Origin: Adineta steineri
Lineage: Eukaryota > Rotifera > Eurotatoria > Adinetida > Adinetidae
DNA: 64,000 bases
Direction of reading: 5' to 3'
NCBI GenBank assembly: GCA_905250115.1
Contig: CAJNOI010000026.1
Span: 660,790 to 724,789, forward strand
Position numbers and translations under genes: made by a program. This document shows, piece by piece, positions 24,318 through 37,860 of the stretch; within the stretch, counting starts at the first letter, position 1; each line of letters starts with the position of its first letter. The notes under the pieces are model-generated. The model searched no databases and had not been told where the DNA came from. It saw nothing but the letters and a program-made list of their open reading frames with translations.

Positions 24318-24901
24318 ATGGAGGATACAACACGATTAACAAATGATCATTCAATAAAACTATTTATTCAACGTGATTATTCTGAGGGTACTGCTGTTAA
24401 ATTTCAAGAACGTTTTCCTGCTGAACTTGAAGGAAGAGTAAATTAGTTTTTATCTTATTCTTTCACTCTCTATATCTATGCATATACAAATTGTAATTTA
24501 GATAGATCGTCAAGAATTTATTGAAATTTTACGTGATATAAATAGATTTTTTGCTGATGCTGAAGCATTATCATGTACAACATTTATGGAAAATTGTTGT
24601 ACTTGTTTAACAGGTTATTTACTTTTACTTTGTATGCCTACACATTATGAAAAAGTAAAAAACTTAATAAAATAATACAAAAACAAAAATGTCTTTTTGT
24701 TTTTATATATTAGTGTGTCAAACGTGCAGCAAAATATATTGAAGAAAAAAACGAAAGTGTTCTTAATCCTCATGGTATATTTATGGTTGATCCAATGGAA
24801 AAAGGACTTCGATGTGTAAGTCAAAAAAACATTACTCAAATTTTATTTCATAAATAAATCTTTTTTAGATTGAAGTATGCATTGCAAATGCTCATCGATA
24901 A
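24318..24901 (+). CDS. GOLGA7: Golgin A7 / Erf4-like palmitoyltransferase subunit
   Basis: Four exons, 24318-24437, 24502-24654, 24714-24815 and 24869-24901, all phase 0; 135 residues, close to the family's 137. It is recognised by [31 protein letters not shown], a Cys-rich middle segment ([20 protein letters not shown]) and [16 protein letters not shown] followed by IE, all in the family's order. GOLGA7 partners ZDHHC9-type DHHC enzymes to palmitoylate Ras-like proteins at the Golgi; the Cys residues in the middle segment are the expected palmitoylation sites. The gene sits between G3BP and the RGS12-like locus, same strand, with short spacers (242 bp downstream). Confidence 0.94.
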
Positions 24902-25142
24902 TGCAAAAGATTTGAAAAGTGTTTAGGCAAATATATGTTCTTCGTCGATGTTGAACAGTGTATATGAACTTATCTATAATTCTGAATATACGTTTTACAA
25001 AAATTTTTTCCTTTATGCATCACATACACATACACAAAAGAAAAAAAAACTAATATTGCTTATATTTCTATGAAAAAAAAACAAAAATTTAATTTTGATT
25101 TTTCTTTTTGTCTGTTTATTATTTAAGATTTTGAAAATTTAA

Positions 25143-28100
25143 ATGAATGAACATCATCGGTCAATATTACATCGAATTGAATTACGTCGTAGAAGTGAAC
25201 GAGATAAATTTGGTTTTGCAATACAATATGAACAACCTTGTTCAATATGTGTTTATTCAGGAAGTTTAGCACAAGCATGTGGTTTACGTTCCGGACAAAT
25301 TTTAGCTAAAGTTAATGGATATAATGTACTTGATGCAAGACATGATGATGTTAAAAGACTTGTTTATGCTAAACATACAAATGTTCTTGTACTTGAAGTA
25401 AGAAATTTTAATGTTTTTTGTATAAAAGAAATTTTTTGTTATTTAGGTTCTTGATCCCGATGATGATATTGATGAAGATGATAGTATTAATTGTAAAGAA
25501 AATATTTTATCCCCATCATCTTGTCATATAACATCGAAAATCTCAGTTAATGATGGACATCGTGGACGAATTCTTCGTGATGTTAATACAATATCATCAT
25601 CATCATCAACAGTTAATAAATATCCTATAAAACATTATTATAAAAAAGCTCGAGAATCTTTAACATCATCATCACAAGATTCAACAGCAAGTACAGCATC
25701 AGATCCAATAATAAATCATCAAAAATCTTTTCCTAATATAAATCGTCAACGTCTTTCCAAAGTATTAATTAGTACAAATCTTCGAATGTTATTATCACAA
25801 ATAAATGATATTATTCTATTAAAAGATATGTATTCATCGTTAACACCCGGTGTTAATCTTATTGATTCACAATCATCATTATCATTTAAACATCAAACAT
25901 TATATACATTTTCATCAATTGATTTTCTTGGTTATTTTGATATTGATCATAATAATAAAAATCAAACAGAATTAGTTAAAAAAATACAAAAATTTCTTAA
26001 ACGTTCAATATTAAATCCAACATCAACTAAAATACAATTTCATATACAATGTAAACAATTTCAAATCAATCCACTATGGTTTAAATTCTTAGCTGGAAAA
26101 TATTTAAGTTATATTTGTTTATTTCATACTCAACCAACATTATTTGCACTTATACTTTATTGTTCAATTAAAACTGATGAAAATATAAATAAATTTCAAT
26201 ATGTACATAATTCAAGTTCAATGTTTGTTTTTCGTGCATCATCAATTGATGAACGGAATCGTATTATTCAATGTTTATTTACTCGAGCGAAACATTGTTC
26301 AAATCAACAATGTAATATGGATAATAAACATAGAAAAAATAATTTAGATGAACCAGGTTTGTTAAAAAATAAATATCAACTTTTAAATGAGAACTCTTTA
26401 CCCCTAACAGTGATTCCTGAAGAGCTACTAATGAAATAAGCATTAGAATAGGCCAACATGCTAAAAGTATGCATAGATTCATCAGACGCTTTCTTTCTGT
26501 ATTTCACCATATTTGATCTAGAAGATTCTTTTAAAACTTCTGAAACCTATATAATCTACTTGTTTCAAAATCATGTATTTTGGCTCTAGTTCGATGAAGG
26601 AAACGATCTTTCCTGTTAATTGGTAACTCATGCAGGTTGCTACAAAAACTATTCTTAGAATTTTTATGTACTTTTGAAAGAGATAAACTATTTTTATCGT
26701 AGACATGAAATACTAGAATATCTCAGAATGTGTTTAGTGAACTCATATGGAAGAGCATCCTTTTGTATTCTTTAATATTCTTATATGCTTTAGTTTCGTT
26801 GAATCACATATTATATGCTTGAATTATAATGAAGATTTTACATGCTAGAAATGATTTAGATCTTTTTATGGAGAAAAATATTGGTTGAATCATTCAAACT
26901 ATCTTAACTTCATTAATTTCTTAGACTATAATAACAATTTGAATAGTCAATAGACCATTTTTATGAGTTCAGTGTATAAGATACTTTAAAAGTATCGATA
27001 ATTCATACAAATGTCAAATTATTTATTGTAATGGTACTACTTTCATGTGTGAAATCGTTTGGACACACTTAGAAGTTTCTACTTCTCTCATTTACTAAAA
27101 CCCATATCAGTGTTTGACAAAAGAAAACTAGGATTAAGATATCGATTCTCGAACTTTTAAAAATTCCTATAATATTGACGGAAATCTGTTTTTTTTAATC
27201 TAAAAATTTTATTATAATGATTTTTAGATACATGTTCAACAAATAGTTCTTGTGCAACATCAATTGATTCGAATATTGATTCTTGTACAACAGGAACTAC
27301 ATCACAATCATCTGTTGAATCATCATCACCAAATCCATTACGATCTTCAATTGAAGAAGATGATGAAGAAGATGAACGAAGTATTCCTCCACCACCTGAG
27401 TAAAAAAGTCTTTTTTATTTATTAACATCAATAATCTATCTATCTATCTCTATATATTTTATCATTAAGATTTGGTCAAGATGATGATTCTTGTCCAGTT
27501 CCATGTTCATCATCATCTTCATCGTCTTTATCCGATGGTGATTTACTCGATAATGATTTAGGAGGAACAGGTTCATCATCAACCACAACAACAACAATGA
27601 CAGGTCAATTCTTATGGATTGATCATCAACCTCGTCGACATTCAATTGCTAATGATTCACATTTGATTGATACAAATGCTTTTCGTTATCATCCTTCAAG
27701 TCCATTTGTTGATCATCCGCCATCTATTGAAGATTTACGTGCACGTTTTGCTTCAGCTTATATTTTAACAACTGCTTCGGTATATTTCTTATTTTCTAAA
27801 TATTTTTATATATATTTGTTTTTCTGTTTAGTCTATAACAGCTATTAATAATGAAGATGAATTATTATCACAACATGAAACAAGTATTAATGAAGGTTCA
27901 ATTGATTTTAATGAACAACATTGTTTAGTAACATCATGGGCATTGTCTTTTGAAAAACTACTTAATGATGAAATGGGTCTGCATATATTTACAGAATTTT
28001 TAAAAAAAGAATTTAGTCAAGAAAATATTCAATTTTGGATTGAATGTGAAAATTTCAAAAAATTAACAGATCCAGATGAGGTTAATAATCAATTGTTTTT

Positions 28101-29574
28101 TTTGAAAATTTCTAATTAAATTTCTTTAGATTCGTACGAAAGCTAATACAATTTGGACAACATATTTGCATGATACTGATGATGGTTCATGTCGAATCAA
28201 TATTGATAATCGAACAAGACAAGAATGTCAACAATTATTATTAAATAATCCTAGTAATCATATTTATGAAAAAGCTCAATCTCAGATATTTCAATTGATG
28301 AAGTATGATTCCTATACAAGATTTTTAAAGTCAGATATGTATAAAGATTGTATTCAAAATGGAATTCAAGGAAAATTAATCTCATATTCAAAACAACAAA
28401 TAGTAAAATCTAATGAACAAAAACCAAATCATTTCGTATGTGAAATGAATTTTTATTTTCTTATTAATATTTGACGTTTTTTATCAATAGGTTAAATTGA
28501 AAGAAGAAGATAAAAAAGAGAAAAAACGAAGTCCATTTTTACCATGGACAAAAGGTAAGACGATGTTTATTATTATTAGAAAATTTTATAATTAAAATCT
28601 GTTTATAAACATATCAGACTAGTCTATATTGATTCTTAAGAAGGGATTCTCGAAGTTTCATTTCTTAATGTTTTCCCTTGAGAAATAAATAAGCTGTGAT
28701 CGTAAACTATATATATACAAATTAGTCTCTAAGGAAAAGATTTAATGAATAAAAAGAACACTATTTAATAATTAATAGAACAACAAAGAAAAAAAATATG
28801 CCTTTTGATTATTGTTGACATTTATTAAACCTTTTTGTTTTTTTTCTCTTCAATATACTAAATCAATTAATAGATATAGATTTATATACTAAGATAAATT
28901 TTTAATCTAATATTAGAAAGTTTTTCAATCAATAAGAAAAAACGCAAATAAGAAATGAATTTATCAATATATAAAAAGATTTTTTTTATTTCCTGTAAAT
29001 CATAGAACATAATGAAATAACATTTCTATTCTTTATCTTTTGTTGTATAGAGAATTAATGAAGCATTTTATGATAAATTGATCGATATGTTGTACAAGAT
29101 TTCCTTGTAACATTGAACTGTCTACCATATTTGACAGATATTTAAGATTGTCTGTAAATAATTGGTAGATATAAACTATCTGCCAGACTTAACCGACAAA
29201 TACAAGGAAAATGTTTCTCAAAGGTTTTCTGAGAAAAATCTTATATAATAAAAGAGAACAAGAAGAATTTTGTTCTGTGAAATATGATTACCGTTAGAAA
29301 TGATGAATTATAATTGAATTTTGTTTTTCTTCTAAAACCTATTTAATATAAGATGACAGGTTGATTATCTTTTTCTTTTTTTCTTCTAGCTTTTTCTAAA
29401 TGGAAACGGCCAATAACTTTAAGTATGTTAATAATATATAAATAAATATTCATAGAAGAAAATAAATAAAAATCTTCAATTTTAGATACAATACCTTCAT
29501 CATCAAGTTCAACGTTTGATTCATGTTCAGTAAAATCATGTCAGATAACAACATTTAATACGCTTCCACGTTGA
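25143..29574 (+). CDS. RGS12: RGS12-like protein, PDZ-PTB-RGS form
   Basis: Nine exons: 25143-25397, 25447-26356, 27228-27399, 27470-27779, 27832-28080, 28130-28435, 28491-28554, 29390-29422 and 29486-29574; phases close exactly to give 795 residues. Residues 1-85 are a PDZ domain with FGFAI as the carboxylate loop. A PTB-like domain lies at about 238-365 ([12 protein letters not shown] ... SMFVFRASS), then Ser/acidic linkers. An RGS domain spans about 584-700 ([44 protein letters not shown]). This is the N-terminal layout of animal RGS12. It ends soon after the RGS in a basic [15 protein letters not shown] segment and a Ser-rich tail, with no Ras-binding or GoLoco domain. Exon 2 could read through to TAA at 26437, giving a PDZ-PTB-only form. 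Role: GTPase activation of Gi/Go alpha with scaffold function. Confidence 0.88.
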
Positions 29575-30741
29575 TAATTTATATGTGCATTCATTTTTTT
29601 TTGTTTTTGTGTGATCAAAACTTTAGATATTTTGTTTATATATATATATATTATATAAATATTAATCAATGAATATAAAGTACTTTCTATAAATAATAAA
29701 AATTATAATTTCCTAATGGTTTCATTAATCTGAATTAAGTTATTTTTTATTTACTTCAGCTAGTTTCACTACTTTATGTCATAAAGACATATAGGTATCA
29801 TGTAAATCATATAATAAGAGTAAAGATGAATACTGACTGTTTTCTTGTAAGAAAAGAAAAGAATATAACGGAAATTGAAGAGCACTCTATTTCACTGGCA
29901 GGTTAATAAATTAGTCAAAAAAAGAAAAAGAGGAAAAAAACGTTTCTTTTCTTTTTAAAAATCTTTATTTGACATAAAAGTAATGTATAGATGTACTATG
30001 ATCAATACATCATCAACAATTCGTTTTACATATCGTTTTGTAAGTATTAAAATTTAATTTTAATTAGTTAAATATTAATAAACTGATTATAATCATATAC
30101 TATATATATTGAATGCAAAGAGTAATAATTTGTGTCATAATTGATTAAATAAAAGCTAGATGAAAGACATGCACCTGTGCGTGTGTTGAATTATTTTTTG
30201 AATTGGTTGAACGATAAACAAGGAAGTGAAAGAGAAAAACACACACGCAAGAAAATGGAAAAAAGAAAAGGACGATTAGAATGGTTCCGTTATGAGCGCT
30301 TCGCATTCGTATTAAGAAAATCTTCTCATTGACGTCGGTGTTCTCATGAATAGTTATTGTTGAGAGAAGTCAAGTTCTTCCTTCTATTTCTCTCTATAAA
30401 TGTACGCGTATGCCTAAGCATAATTATTTTTCCCTTAGCTTCATTTATTTCTCTGTCTCTCCCTCTCTCTTTTATGTCTATTTATCTCTTTGTGTCTCTC
30501 TCTTTTTCTTTGTTTGTTAGTTTGTAGTCATAATGGTTAGTAAAGAAAAAGCAATAGCTATTGTTATTGTTAGTTATATTAACATAGGAGCTTTAGAATG
30601 TTCATATTCGTGACAAGTTTTACTGGAATATTTGACACGAACATAGGTGCCCCTGGTATTTATTATCATTAGATAAACGTTTGGCATTAGAAATACTGTT
30701 CAACATATATAATTGATTCAAATAGAAATATATAAAAATCG

Positions 30742-31846
30742 ATGGATTATCAATTAAATTTAAAAAAGACTCCGTCACCCGTATCATTAGCAGCCGACCG
30801 TTCTCTCCATGGAAGAAAACTTCAATATCAAGAAAGAATTGGTGAACATGCAATATTACCGTCTTCAACAACATTATTACCTACATATTTAACAGCTGAT
30901 CCATGGAAACCAATGACAATTACTGATACCTTGAAAGTTGATGATGGTCATAAAAGACAGGTAGAAAGAGAAAGAGGGAAAAAAAGAAATTAAAATTTAA
31001 TTTGTTGAAATAATTCTTTTCTTTTTTTCTAAATGAAGAAAGACAAAGAATATTTCATCGTTTTTTTTTCCATACTCGACAATTAAATTAAAATTGAGAA
31101 AAACTTTAGTATTAAATTCTTTAACAAAAAAAAGTAAAGAAAACTAGTTATATGATTGAACAATGTGTTAATAGTATTCTTTATAAAGGTACGATCTCTT
31201 ATATATCAATTGACATGAGAGATTTCCTGTTATATTAAAAGTAGTTCGTTTAACAACACAATTCTTGTATGTGTATATGAAAATGAAGAAAAGAGAATAA
31301 TGATACCTAACAAACATAGTCTGCCTATTCATAATTATATATCATTTCTGATTTATAAGTATGTATTACAAATCTAGAATGAAAAGAAAATGAGAACGAT
31401 GAAGATAAATTGATTTGAGCATAATCGGTGATACTAAAGAATAATGTCAATCAGTCAAATTTCATCTTGGGAATTTGCCTTCATTATTTGATGATGACTA
31501 CAAAAGAGCGGGAAGGAAAGGGGTGAATGAAATAAGAAAAGAGAGCATGCGTTTCCGATAGTATTGCTGCTGATGATGATTGTATAATGAACAATAGGAC
31601 GAAGAGAATTACAAAAAAAGAGTAAGAAGTATAATAATAATAATAATAATAATAAAAGAACACCTAATAAGATTGTGTATTTTTAAGTATTTCACAAATA
31701 AACTATATATTCCTAAGCTTTTCTTTTCATTGAAAATTAATAGTGACATCTACTTTTAGGATATGGAATTAAAAAATATTGGTAAAATGGGTATTATGAA
31801 ACGAAAACAATTTCTACAAAAACGAGATTTTAGTCGATCACATGAG
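30742..31846 (+). CDS. Alternative 5' exon pair A of the second RGS gene
   Basis: ATG exon 30742-30960 (73 codons, donor GTAGAA) and a following 87-nt exon 31760-31846 (29 codons, AG acceptor, donor GTAATA), both ending in phase 0. Combined N-terminus of 102 residues: starts MDYQLNLKKTPSPVSLAADR, includes a WKP(M)T segment, and ends with a basic stretch (KRKQFLQKRDFSRSHE). The next phase-0 acceptor on the strand that opens a recognised coding exon is 39124, the start of the second RGS cassette. There is no stop or poly-A-like end suggesting an independent gene. The joining is inference from phase and order; no other domain is seen in these residues. Confidence 0.5.
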
Positions 31847-33928
31847 GTAATAAAAATGATTTCTTATTTTGTTGTCAAAGTTAATATAAATATTTATTTT
31901 TTAACAACTCGAAATGAATTCTTTTCCCATAAAACATCATCAGAGAATGATTTGTGTATATTAAACAAATATTTGAAGAAAAGAAAAAAAAAGGAAAGAT
32001 CGAACGTTAAAAGAAAAAACTTTTTTTTTCCAAATAAAGAGATAGAAAATAACCTGATGAATGGTAATGAATCAATTAGAAGATAATTTTAAAAAGGTGC
32101 GTATAGAATATTATATAAAGATTAAGAAAAAAGAAATATTTAATTTTCTAATTATCTTTTTTATATTAATTCCGGAACAGATAATTATAGTTAAATATAA
32201 TTTAACCATCCATTATATTCAATAGTATTTCCTGAAATAAATTCTCTTAAGTTCCTTTTTTTATTATAAATTATATGTTTCTAGGGGACAAAAAAGATAT
32301 TCTTCTTTTTATAGAATTCTTCTTTATTTTGTTCTATAGAAAAACATTTTAATTACGATTTTAGTGGCCCCTTTTCTTATTGATATTGTATAATAGAAAG
32401 ATACACTTAACTATAATTAATTTTGTCTCAATATGTTGTAAATTAAAAAATGATTTTCTCTAGGATATAGTTACAAGCATCTTGTTTTCTCATATATTTT
32501 AATAATCTCTCTTTTTTTTTGTCCTGAAATTCATCTACGCAAAATCTTGTAATTATATGTGTGTCGATAAAAAAAGCAATTGAAATAAAGGACATATGTT
32601 GTACAGAAATGGAAAGTGTCGTCTAATCCATTTAGCGTATCATTTTGTGTATGTTGTTATAAACGCCTCGAGAAGCAAAAAAAAATAACAGTATCAACAA
32701 CAACAACAATATTCTCATGTTGTGCTTCATTATATATGTATATGTGTGTATATATATATCATATAATTTGTATATAGGATACAAGCAAAGTATCATCGAT
32801 CTCTTGGACAAGAAAAGAAAAGAAAAAAAAAGAAAAGAAACTGAAGGTCTTTGATGATCATATTAAGTTGATAGTAGTTTTATGTCGAACGATCAAATTA
32901 ATCATATTGAATAAATACAAAAGAGAAAAAGAATTCCCAATGGTTAAGACTTTTGTTTTCAATATCGGAAAAAGATAGATATGATACATACTACTGATTA
33001 GGTCGTGATCGGAAATCAATCGAGTCACTTGTCTATGATTGAAAGAATTTCAATAGAAAATCTTATTTTTTTTGTGTAAAGAAAAGAAATTGTGTGAATT
33101 AGTTCAACTAATCATCATCGTCATTATCATTGTTCTTTGATATTCGAAATTAATGAATAGGTTTTTTCAGTTAAATAGACAACGAACTAATTCAAGTTAG
33201 CATTCGATGGGAGATCATTTATGTGTTTCATCGTTCTTATTCTTTTTTTTGTTCGTCTTCCGAAATCTATTATGAAAACAAAGGAAAAAAATCAATCGAA
33301 TTAATCATGATAATGCGAACGACAACGACAAATCTTCATTCGTTCATTTGTTATTGAGCAAAAAGAGGGAAACATATATATGTCGTTGTCGTTGTTTCAT
33401 CATGTGTACATAACATCAACCGGCAAGGCAAGTTTTATCCGGCACTGAGACGTAAAACGAGCGAAAGAGAGAGAGAGAGGGAGAGGGAGAGGGAGAGAAG
33501 TGGAATGGAATGCTAGAAAATAGGAAAAGAGCCCTTCCATCATCATCATCATGAATGATTATTGTATTCATTTAAATAGAGATCGTCAGGCACGACAGGA
33601 CTGTGTTTCTCGCTTTTCTTCTCGATTCTTTGCATTGACTTTCTTTTTCCCTTTAGGAAAGCACATATCATTATGGTTTTTTCTTTAAGCAACGACACCG
33701 AGTAAATCTTTTCTATCTACATACATCAACTATCTTCTTCTCTATCTCTCTTCTCTTGTGTATCCTTTATGCGCTTATGAGATGGTAGGTGGTCGGTAAC
33801 ATCCATGACGACAACGATAAGAACAAAAACAACTACATAATTCACTCGTTTTAACTCTTGATTTATTATTTATTTATTGCAAAAATTTCTTTATATCTGT
33901 TGTTTCCTTGATCGTCTTTATTCACACA
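31847..33928. promoter_or_regulatory. Non-coding interval before exon B; GA/CT-rich upstream tract
   Basis: No coding exon is supported here. The 500 bp before exon B contain a GAGA/GGGAGA tract at 33463-33497 and CT-rich stretches, typical of animal promoters without a TATA box. A similar CT/GA-rich stretch precedes exon A (30440-30520). This fits each first exon having its own promoter but is only circumstantial. Confidence 0.3.
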
Positions 33929-34156
33929 ATGTCCACACATAATTCAAATAATAATTCATCTAACTCGTTAACAATTAATTCAAGTCCAGCTAATCGACAT
34001 TTATTAGATGTTGATCCCCGTCGTTTATCAATGATCAATGCAGCTAATATGACTGCAACTGGTCTTGCTATACATCAACGCCGCACATCGATTATCAATT
34101 ATCATCAACGTCGAAACTCTCAATTGCGTAAAGCAAGTTTTACGACCTCAACATTG
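33929..34156 (+). CDS. Alternative 5' exon B of the second RGS gene
   Basis: ATG exon of 76 codons ending in phase 0 at donor GTATGT. The product is Asn/Ser-rich, then basic, with four R-R/K-x-S/T-type motifs in 45 residues: RRLS, RRTS, RRNS and RKAS. These match the PKA/basophilic-kinase consensus. The codon composition is clearly better than the surrounding AT-rich DNA. No acceptor lies upstream of the ATG that would make it internal. It can join in frame to 39124. Confidence 0.55.
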
Positions 34157-36035
34157 GTATGTGACAAAATATAATTAGTCTCACTGTTGGATACTGACAT
34201 ATAAGAAAAAGAAGACGAAGAAGAAGAAGAGGACGAAGGGAAAGATTATCTATCTTAGACACATATGTCTCTATGTTCTTTCAAGCAGATGATGATGATG
34301 ATGATGATGCCATTAGAAACAGAAAAAAAATTTAATTCTATAGAAATCTTTCTTCCATCTAAAAAATTATTTTCTATCCATAAGATAAATTTTATTTCGA
34401 TGTTTAATGAATGCTTGAATGAATCTCTATTTATAAGAGGAAATAAACATCTATCAACAACACTTCATTATTATATACTTGTTTTTTTTTGATTTTTGAT
34501 TTTATATATATATATATTCACATATAGAATCGTTTCCTTCGAGCGACGACAGATGTTGAAATCAACTAACCTAAGCATTTTTCTTTAACGAGACAAAACA
34601 CTTGCAAAATGTCCCAAATAGTAAATAAGGGGTATAGTAATAGATTAAGTCAAACCCATCAGTAACAGTTAACTAGTACTGATGATGGATTGCTTAATCG
34701 TCTTGAGAGAAAAGAAATCAATGTATGTGAATACTTGTTATTATTATTATCATCTAAAAATATCAATCTAACTAAATCAGAAAAAAATCAGAAAATTTAC
34801 AATAGAATTCTTAAAATAATTTATACGTAACTTAATTGTCTCTGAAAGTTGCATATATATATATGTAACTAAACATCTAAGTTAAACTTTATTATTCTTT
34901 CTATCTATATAATAGATTAAATGTTGGAAAGGTTGTCGAGATTTTGTCTTGAATGTTAATGAACTCTACAAACGAGAGGAAATGTCTTTTTTTTCGATTG
35001 AGGAAAATTTTTCTTCAGTTACCTGGAGATAATGAAGCTAATGGGATAATAATCGGCGGAAAACATTTTCATACTATAGATTGTGCTTGTATATTAATAT
35101 CTTACGTTACAGAAAAAAACATCTCTTGCTCATCGACCTTCAATTATAATCAATTTTCTAGAAAAAAATTGTCATATTATGTTCATAGTAGATTATTTGC
35201 TTCATTTTGACTCGTGTAAGAAAGTTTGTATGTTGCATTTTACAAAATGTTAAAAATGAAGTATGTCGAATATAAAATTTTTTCTATTGAGAGATAACTC
35301 TTTGAGAGATGAGTAGAAATATGTTTATATAGATCGTTATGAATAGGATAGGACAGAAATTCTTTTGAGTTAATTCATCTTTATTATTTGATATTAGGTC
35401 TTTGAGAAATTTTAAACGTTTATTGAGATCATAAAGCAATATAGACCAATCTTTGTCTCTTGTTTCATCTGTCGGAAGTAGTACTAATTGGTTGCCTGTC
35501 GCTATCGGCCTATTCAGTTTATATCACGCTTGCGGATGCAACATTTATTCATCATTCCGCCTCTAATTCCATCTGCGTGAACGCGCACGGGAATCGAATA
35601 TTGTTTAATAATGAGAATAGAGTTGGGCAACGTATATATTTATATTAAATTTACACGGTACGCGAGTCGGCGTTCAACCTAACATCAAAGAGAAAAAGAG
35701 TTTCTTGCTCTTCCTTGATAGTTCCGATGAAATATTTTGATTTGACTGTCTTTTTTCTGCTGTTCGATCTCTTCTTTTCTTTTCTAATACGATTAGAATT
35801 AATAAGAATCTCTCACTCATCCTCATATTTTTGTTGCACACGACATCTTCAACTATCTTTGTTAATGTTTTCTCGTCATTCGACATCGACAATAAACAAC
35901 ATGTCATGAAGAAAGATGCGCACATTCACATATATACATTTTTATATTGAATAAATATTGTTTTTTTAAAACTTCGACAATTATCAAATAGAACCTTTTT
36001 ATTATTCAATCGATTGACAATATTCATTTAAAAAT

Positions 36036-36140
36036 ATGTCAATGTCAACAATGAAAACATTGGATGAATATATCACTGATTGTCCTCGACCGCTTCATCG
36101 TCTTTCTTGTTATTCACCATTACCCAGCCATGCTGCTCAG
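36036..36140 (+). CDS. Alternative 5' exon C of the second RGS gene
   Basis: ATG exon of 35 codons, phase 0, donor GTTAGA. The peptide starts MSMSTMKTLDEYITDCPRP and continues HRLSCYSPLPSHAAQ; no domain is known. It is placed in the same array and can be spliced in frame to the acceptor at 39124. A short exon with one weakly consensus donor, so less certain than A and B. Confidence 0.42.
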
Positions 36141-36680
36141 GTTAGAATATATAAATATTTTTTCATTCATCTATATTCAGTAATAGAAAAGAATCATTTC
36201 TACTAAATGTCATGTATTATTTTCTATAGAAAATAGTACTTATTTTTCAAAGATCTATTCAAGATATAGCTATTTTGATCATTTATACGGTAATACATCC
36301 CTAATTGAAGAATGTCATAGAAGAGAGAGAAAAAGAGATTTTTCTTTTTATAAAATCTCTAATTCATCTTTTTTTTTCTATATTAATGTAACATTTTGCT
36401 TGATTAACTTTGTACTTTTTTGTTTTGTTCTTGTAGTTTATTGTCTTATAGAATAAGGGATGTTGATCATTTTCTTTTTCTTCCATATTGTTTCACACTT
36501 GAATAATAACAAATGAGAGACAGTTCGTGATTCTATTAGATACTCGTGACAAGACTTTTCTTTCACATATATCTATATATATATATATATATATGATATA
36601 ACAAAAAACAAAAGAAATGTAAGACTATAATAGTTCTTCCAACTTAAAACTCGATAATCTTCATATTTACTTCTATTCCA

Positions 36681-36770
36681 ATGTTTAAAATTAAAAACAA
36701 CAATTTACTATTTTATGAAAGTAGTAATCGTATTTATATATCAGATTTTCTTGGCTTACAACAAACTCAG
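36681..36770 (+). CDS. Alternative 5' exon D of the second RGS gene
   Basis: ATG exon of 30 codons, phase 0, donor GTAGTT. The peptide reads MFKIKNNNLLFYESSNR then IYISDFLGLQQTQ. It follows a TA-repeat-rich upstream region. In the array it keeps the frame with 39124. The short length means the open frame alone is weak evidence; the phase agreement with the other array members is the main support. Confidence 0.38.
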
Positions 36771-37450
36771 GTAGTTCATTTTTCTAATTATTTTAACTTC
36801 CCTAGAGATGAACATTTATCTATATTTATAATTAAGATTTATAAAAAATTGATATATTAAAACAATAGAATAATCAATGTGATTGAACTACGTAGTTGTT
36901 TTCTTTCGTTTTTTTTCTTTATAAATAATCGAAGTTTATTTAATAATGTTTAGAAGATTTTCATAGGTCTAAGTTTGTTTATCAATAATCTAGGGAGCGT
37001 ATTTTTATCTCGTCTATACTACGTGCATATGCACACACATTCAGAAATTCATCATCCGAACTAATCTTTTCCGACACGTTGCACACAATTTATTTTTCTT
37101 CTATTCATTTGAATTTTTCTTTGATTTATAAACTCTTCTATATTAATTATTCAATTACATTTCAATAATCAATCAATCTATTCTTATTTCTATGATTTAA
37201 AAAGAACTGCCCAAAAAAAAGAAGAAAAAAATAAAAACTTCCCTTGATAGTATGTCTAATCGATGTGATCAATGGAAAGAATGAGTTAACTATTGTGTTA
37301 TTTTTTCTACTTAGTTTCGTTTCTTTGTATCCTTCTCATTCATTATTGTCAATCATTGAGACTCAATTATTGATTCCATACGCTCGTCTAGCATTGAATC
37401 CATTTGTATGGATTGTTAAAGAAAAAATGCTTGTGCGCATTGACGCGATA

Positions 37451-37493
37451 AAGAAGAAGAAGAAGAAGAAGAAGAAGAAGAAAAAGAGGAGGA
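37451..37493. repeat. AAG/GAA triplet repeat
   Basis: About 13 tandem AAG triplets grading into AAAAAG/AGG, upstream of first exon E. Purine-rich on the plus strand. Open frames through it (poly-Lys) are not genes. Confidence 0.85.
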
Positions 37494-37752
37494 GGAATAG
37501 ATACGTTGTTTCTACATTGCATGTTAGTGAGCTTTTAAGAATTAGAAGAGTAGCGAACTGTGTTTGTCAAAAACACATAGTAGTGAACTGAAGAAGGAAT
37601 TACTTTCTTTCTTCCTTTACACTCAGAGACAACAATCAATCACTATTACTACTACTACTAGAAAAACAAAAACACAAGAACGATAGTCGCAAAAAAATAC
37701 GTTTTTTCTTTTTTTCCTACACGTAAATATTTCATATTCCGACAAGGATAGC

Positions 37753-37860
37753 ATGCGTAACAGTAATATGAATACAAATCATCGTTCATTAATACGAAAT
37801 TTTGCTAGTGGTTTTCGTCGGCAGTCGAGTGTTAATGATTATAAACTTCCAAATATATTG
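37753..37860 (+). CDS. Alternative 5' exon E of the second RGS gene
   Basis: ATG exon of 36 codons, phase 0, donor GTATGT. The peptide contains SLIRNFASGFRRQSSVNDYK, with a basophilic-kinase-type RRQS site. It is preceded by a purine triplet repeat and a CT-rich stretch. Joins in frame to 39124. Confidence 0.5.

Noticed and set aside
26357..26439. Read-through end of RGS12 exon 2 (stop at 26437)
   Set aside because: The splice from 26356 to 27228 restores the frame into the Ser/acidic linker and RGS domain, so the long form is preferred; the read-through end may be a minor isoform.
37244..37591. 115-codon open frame with a poly-Lys run
   Set aside because: The Lys run is just the AAG microsatellite; the rest has intron-like composition.
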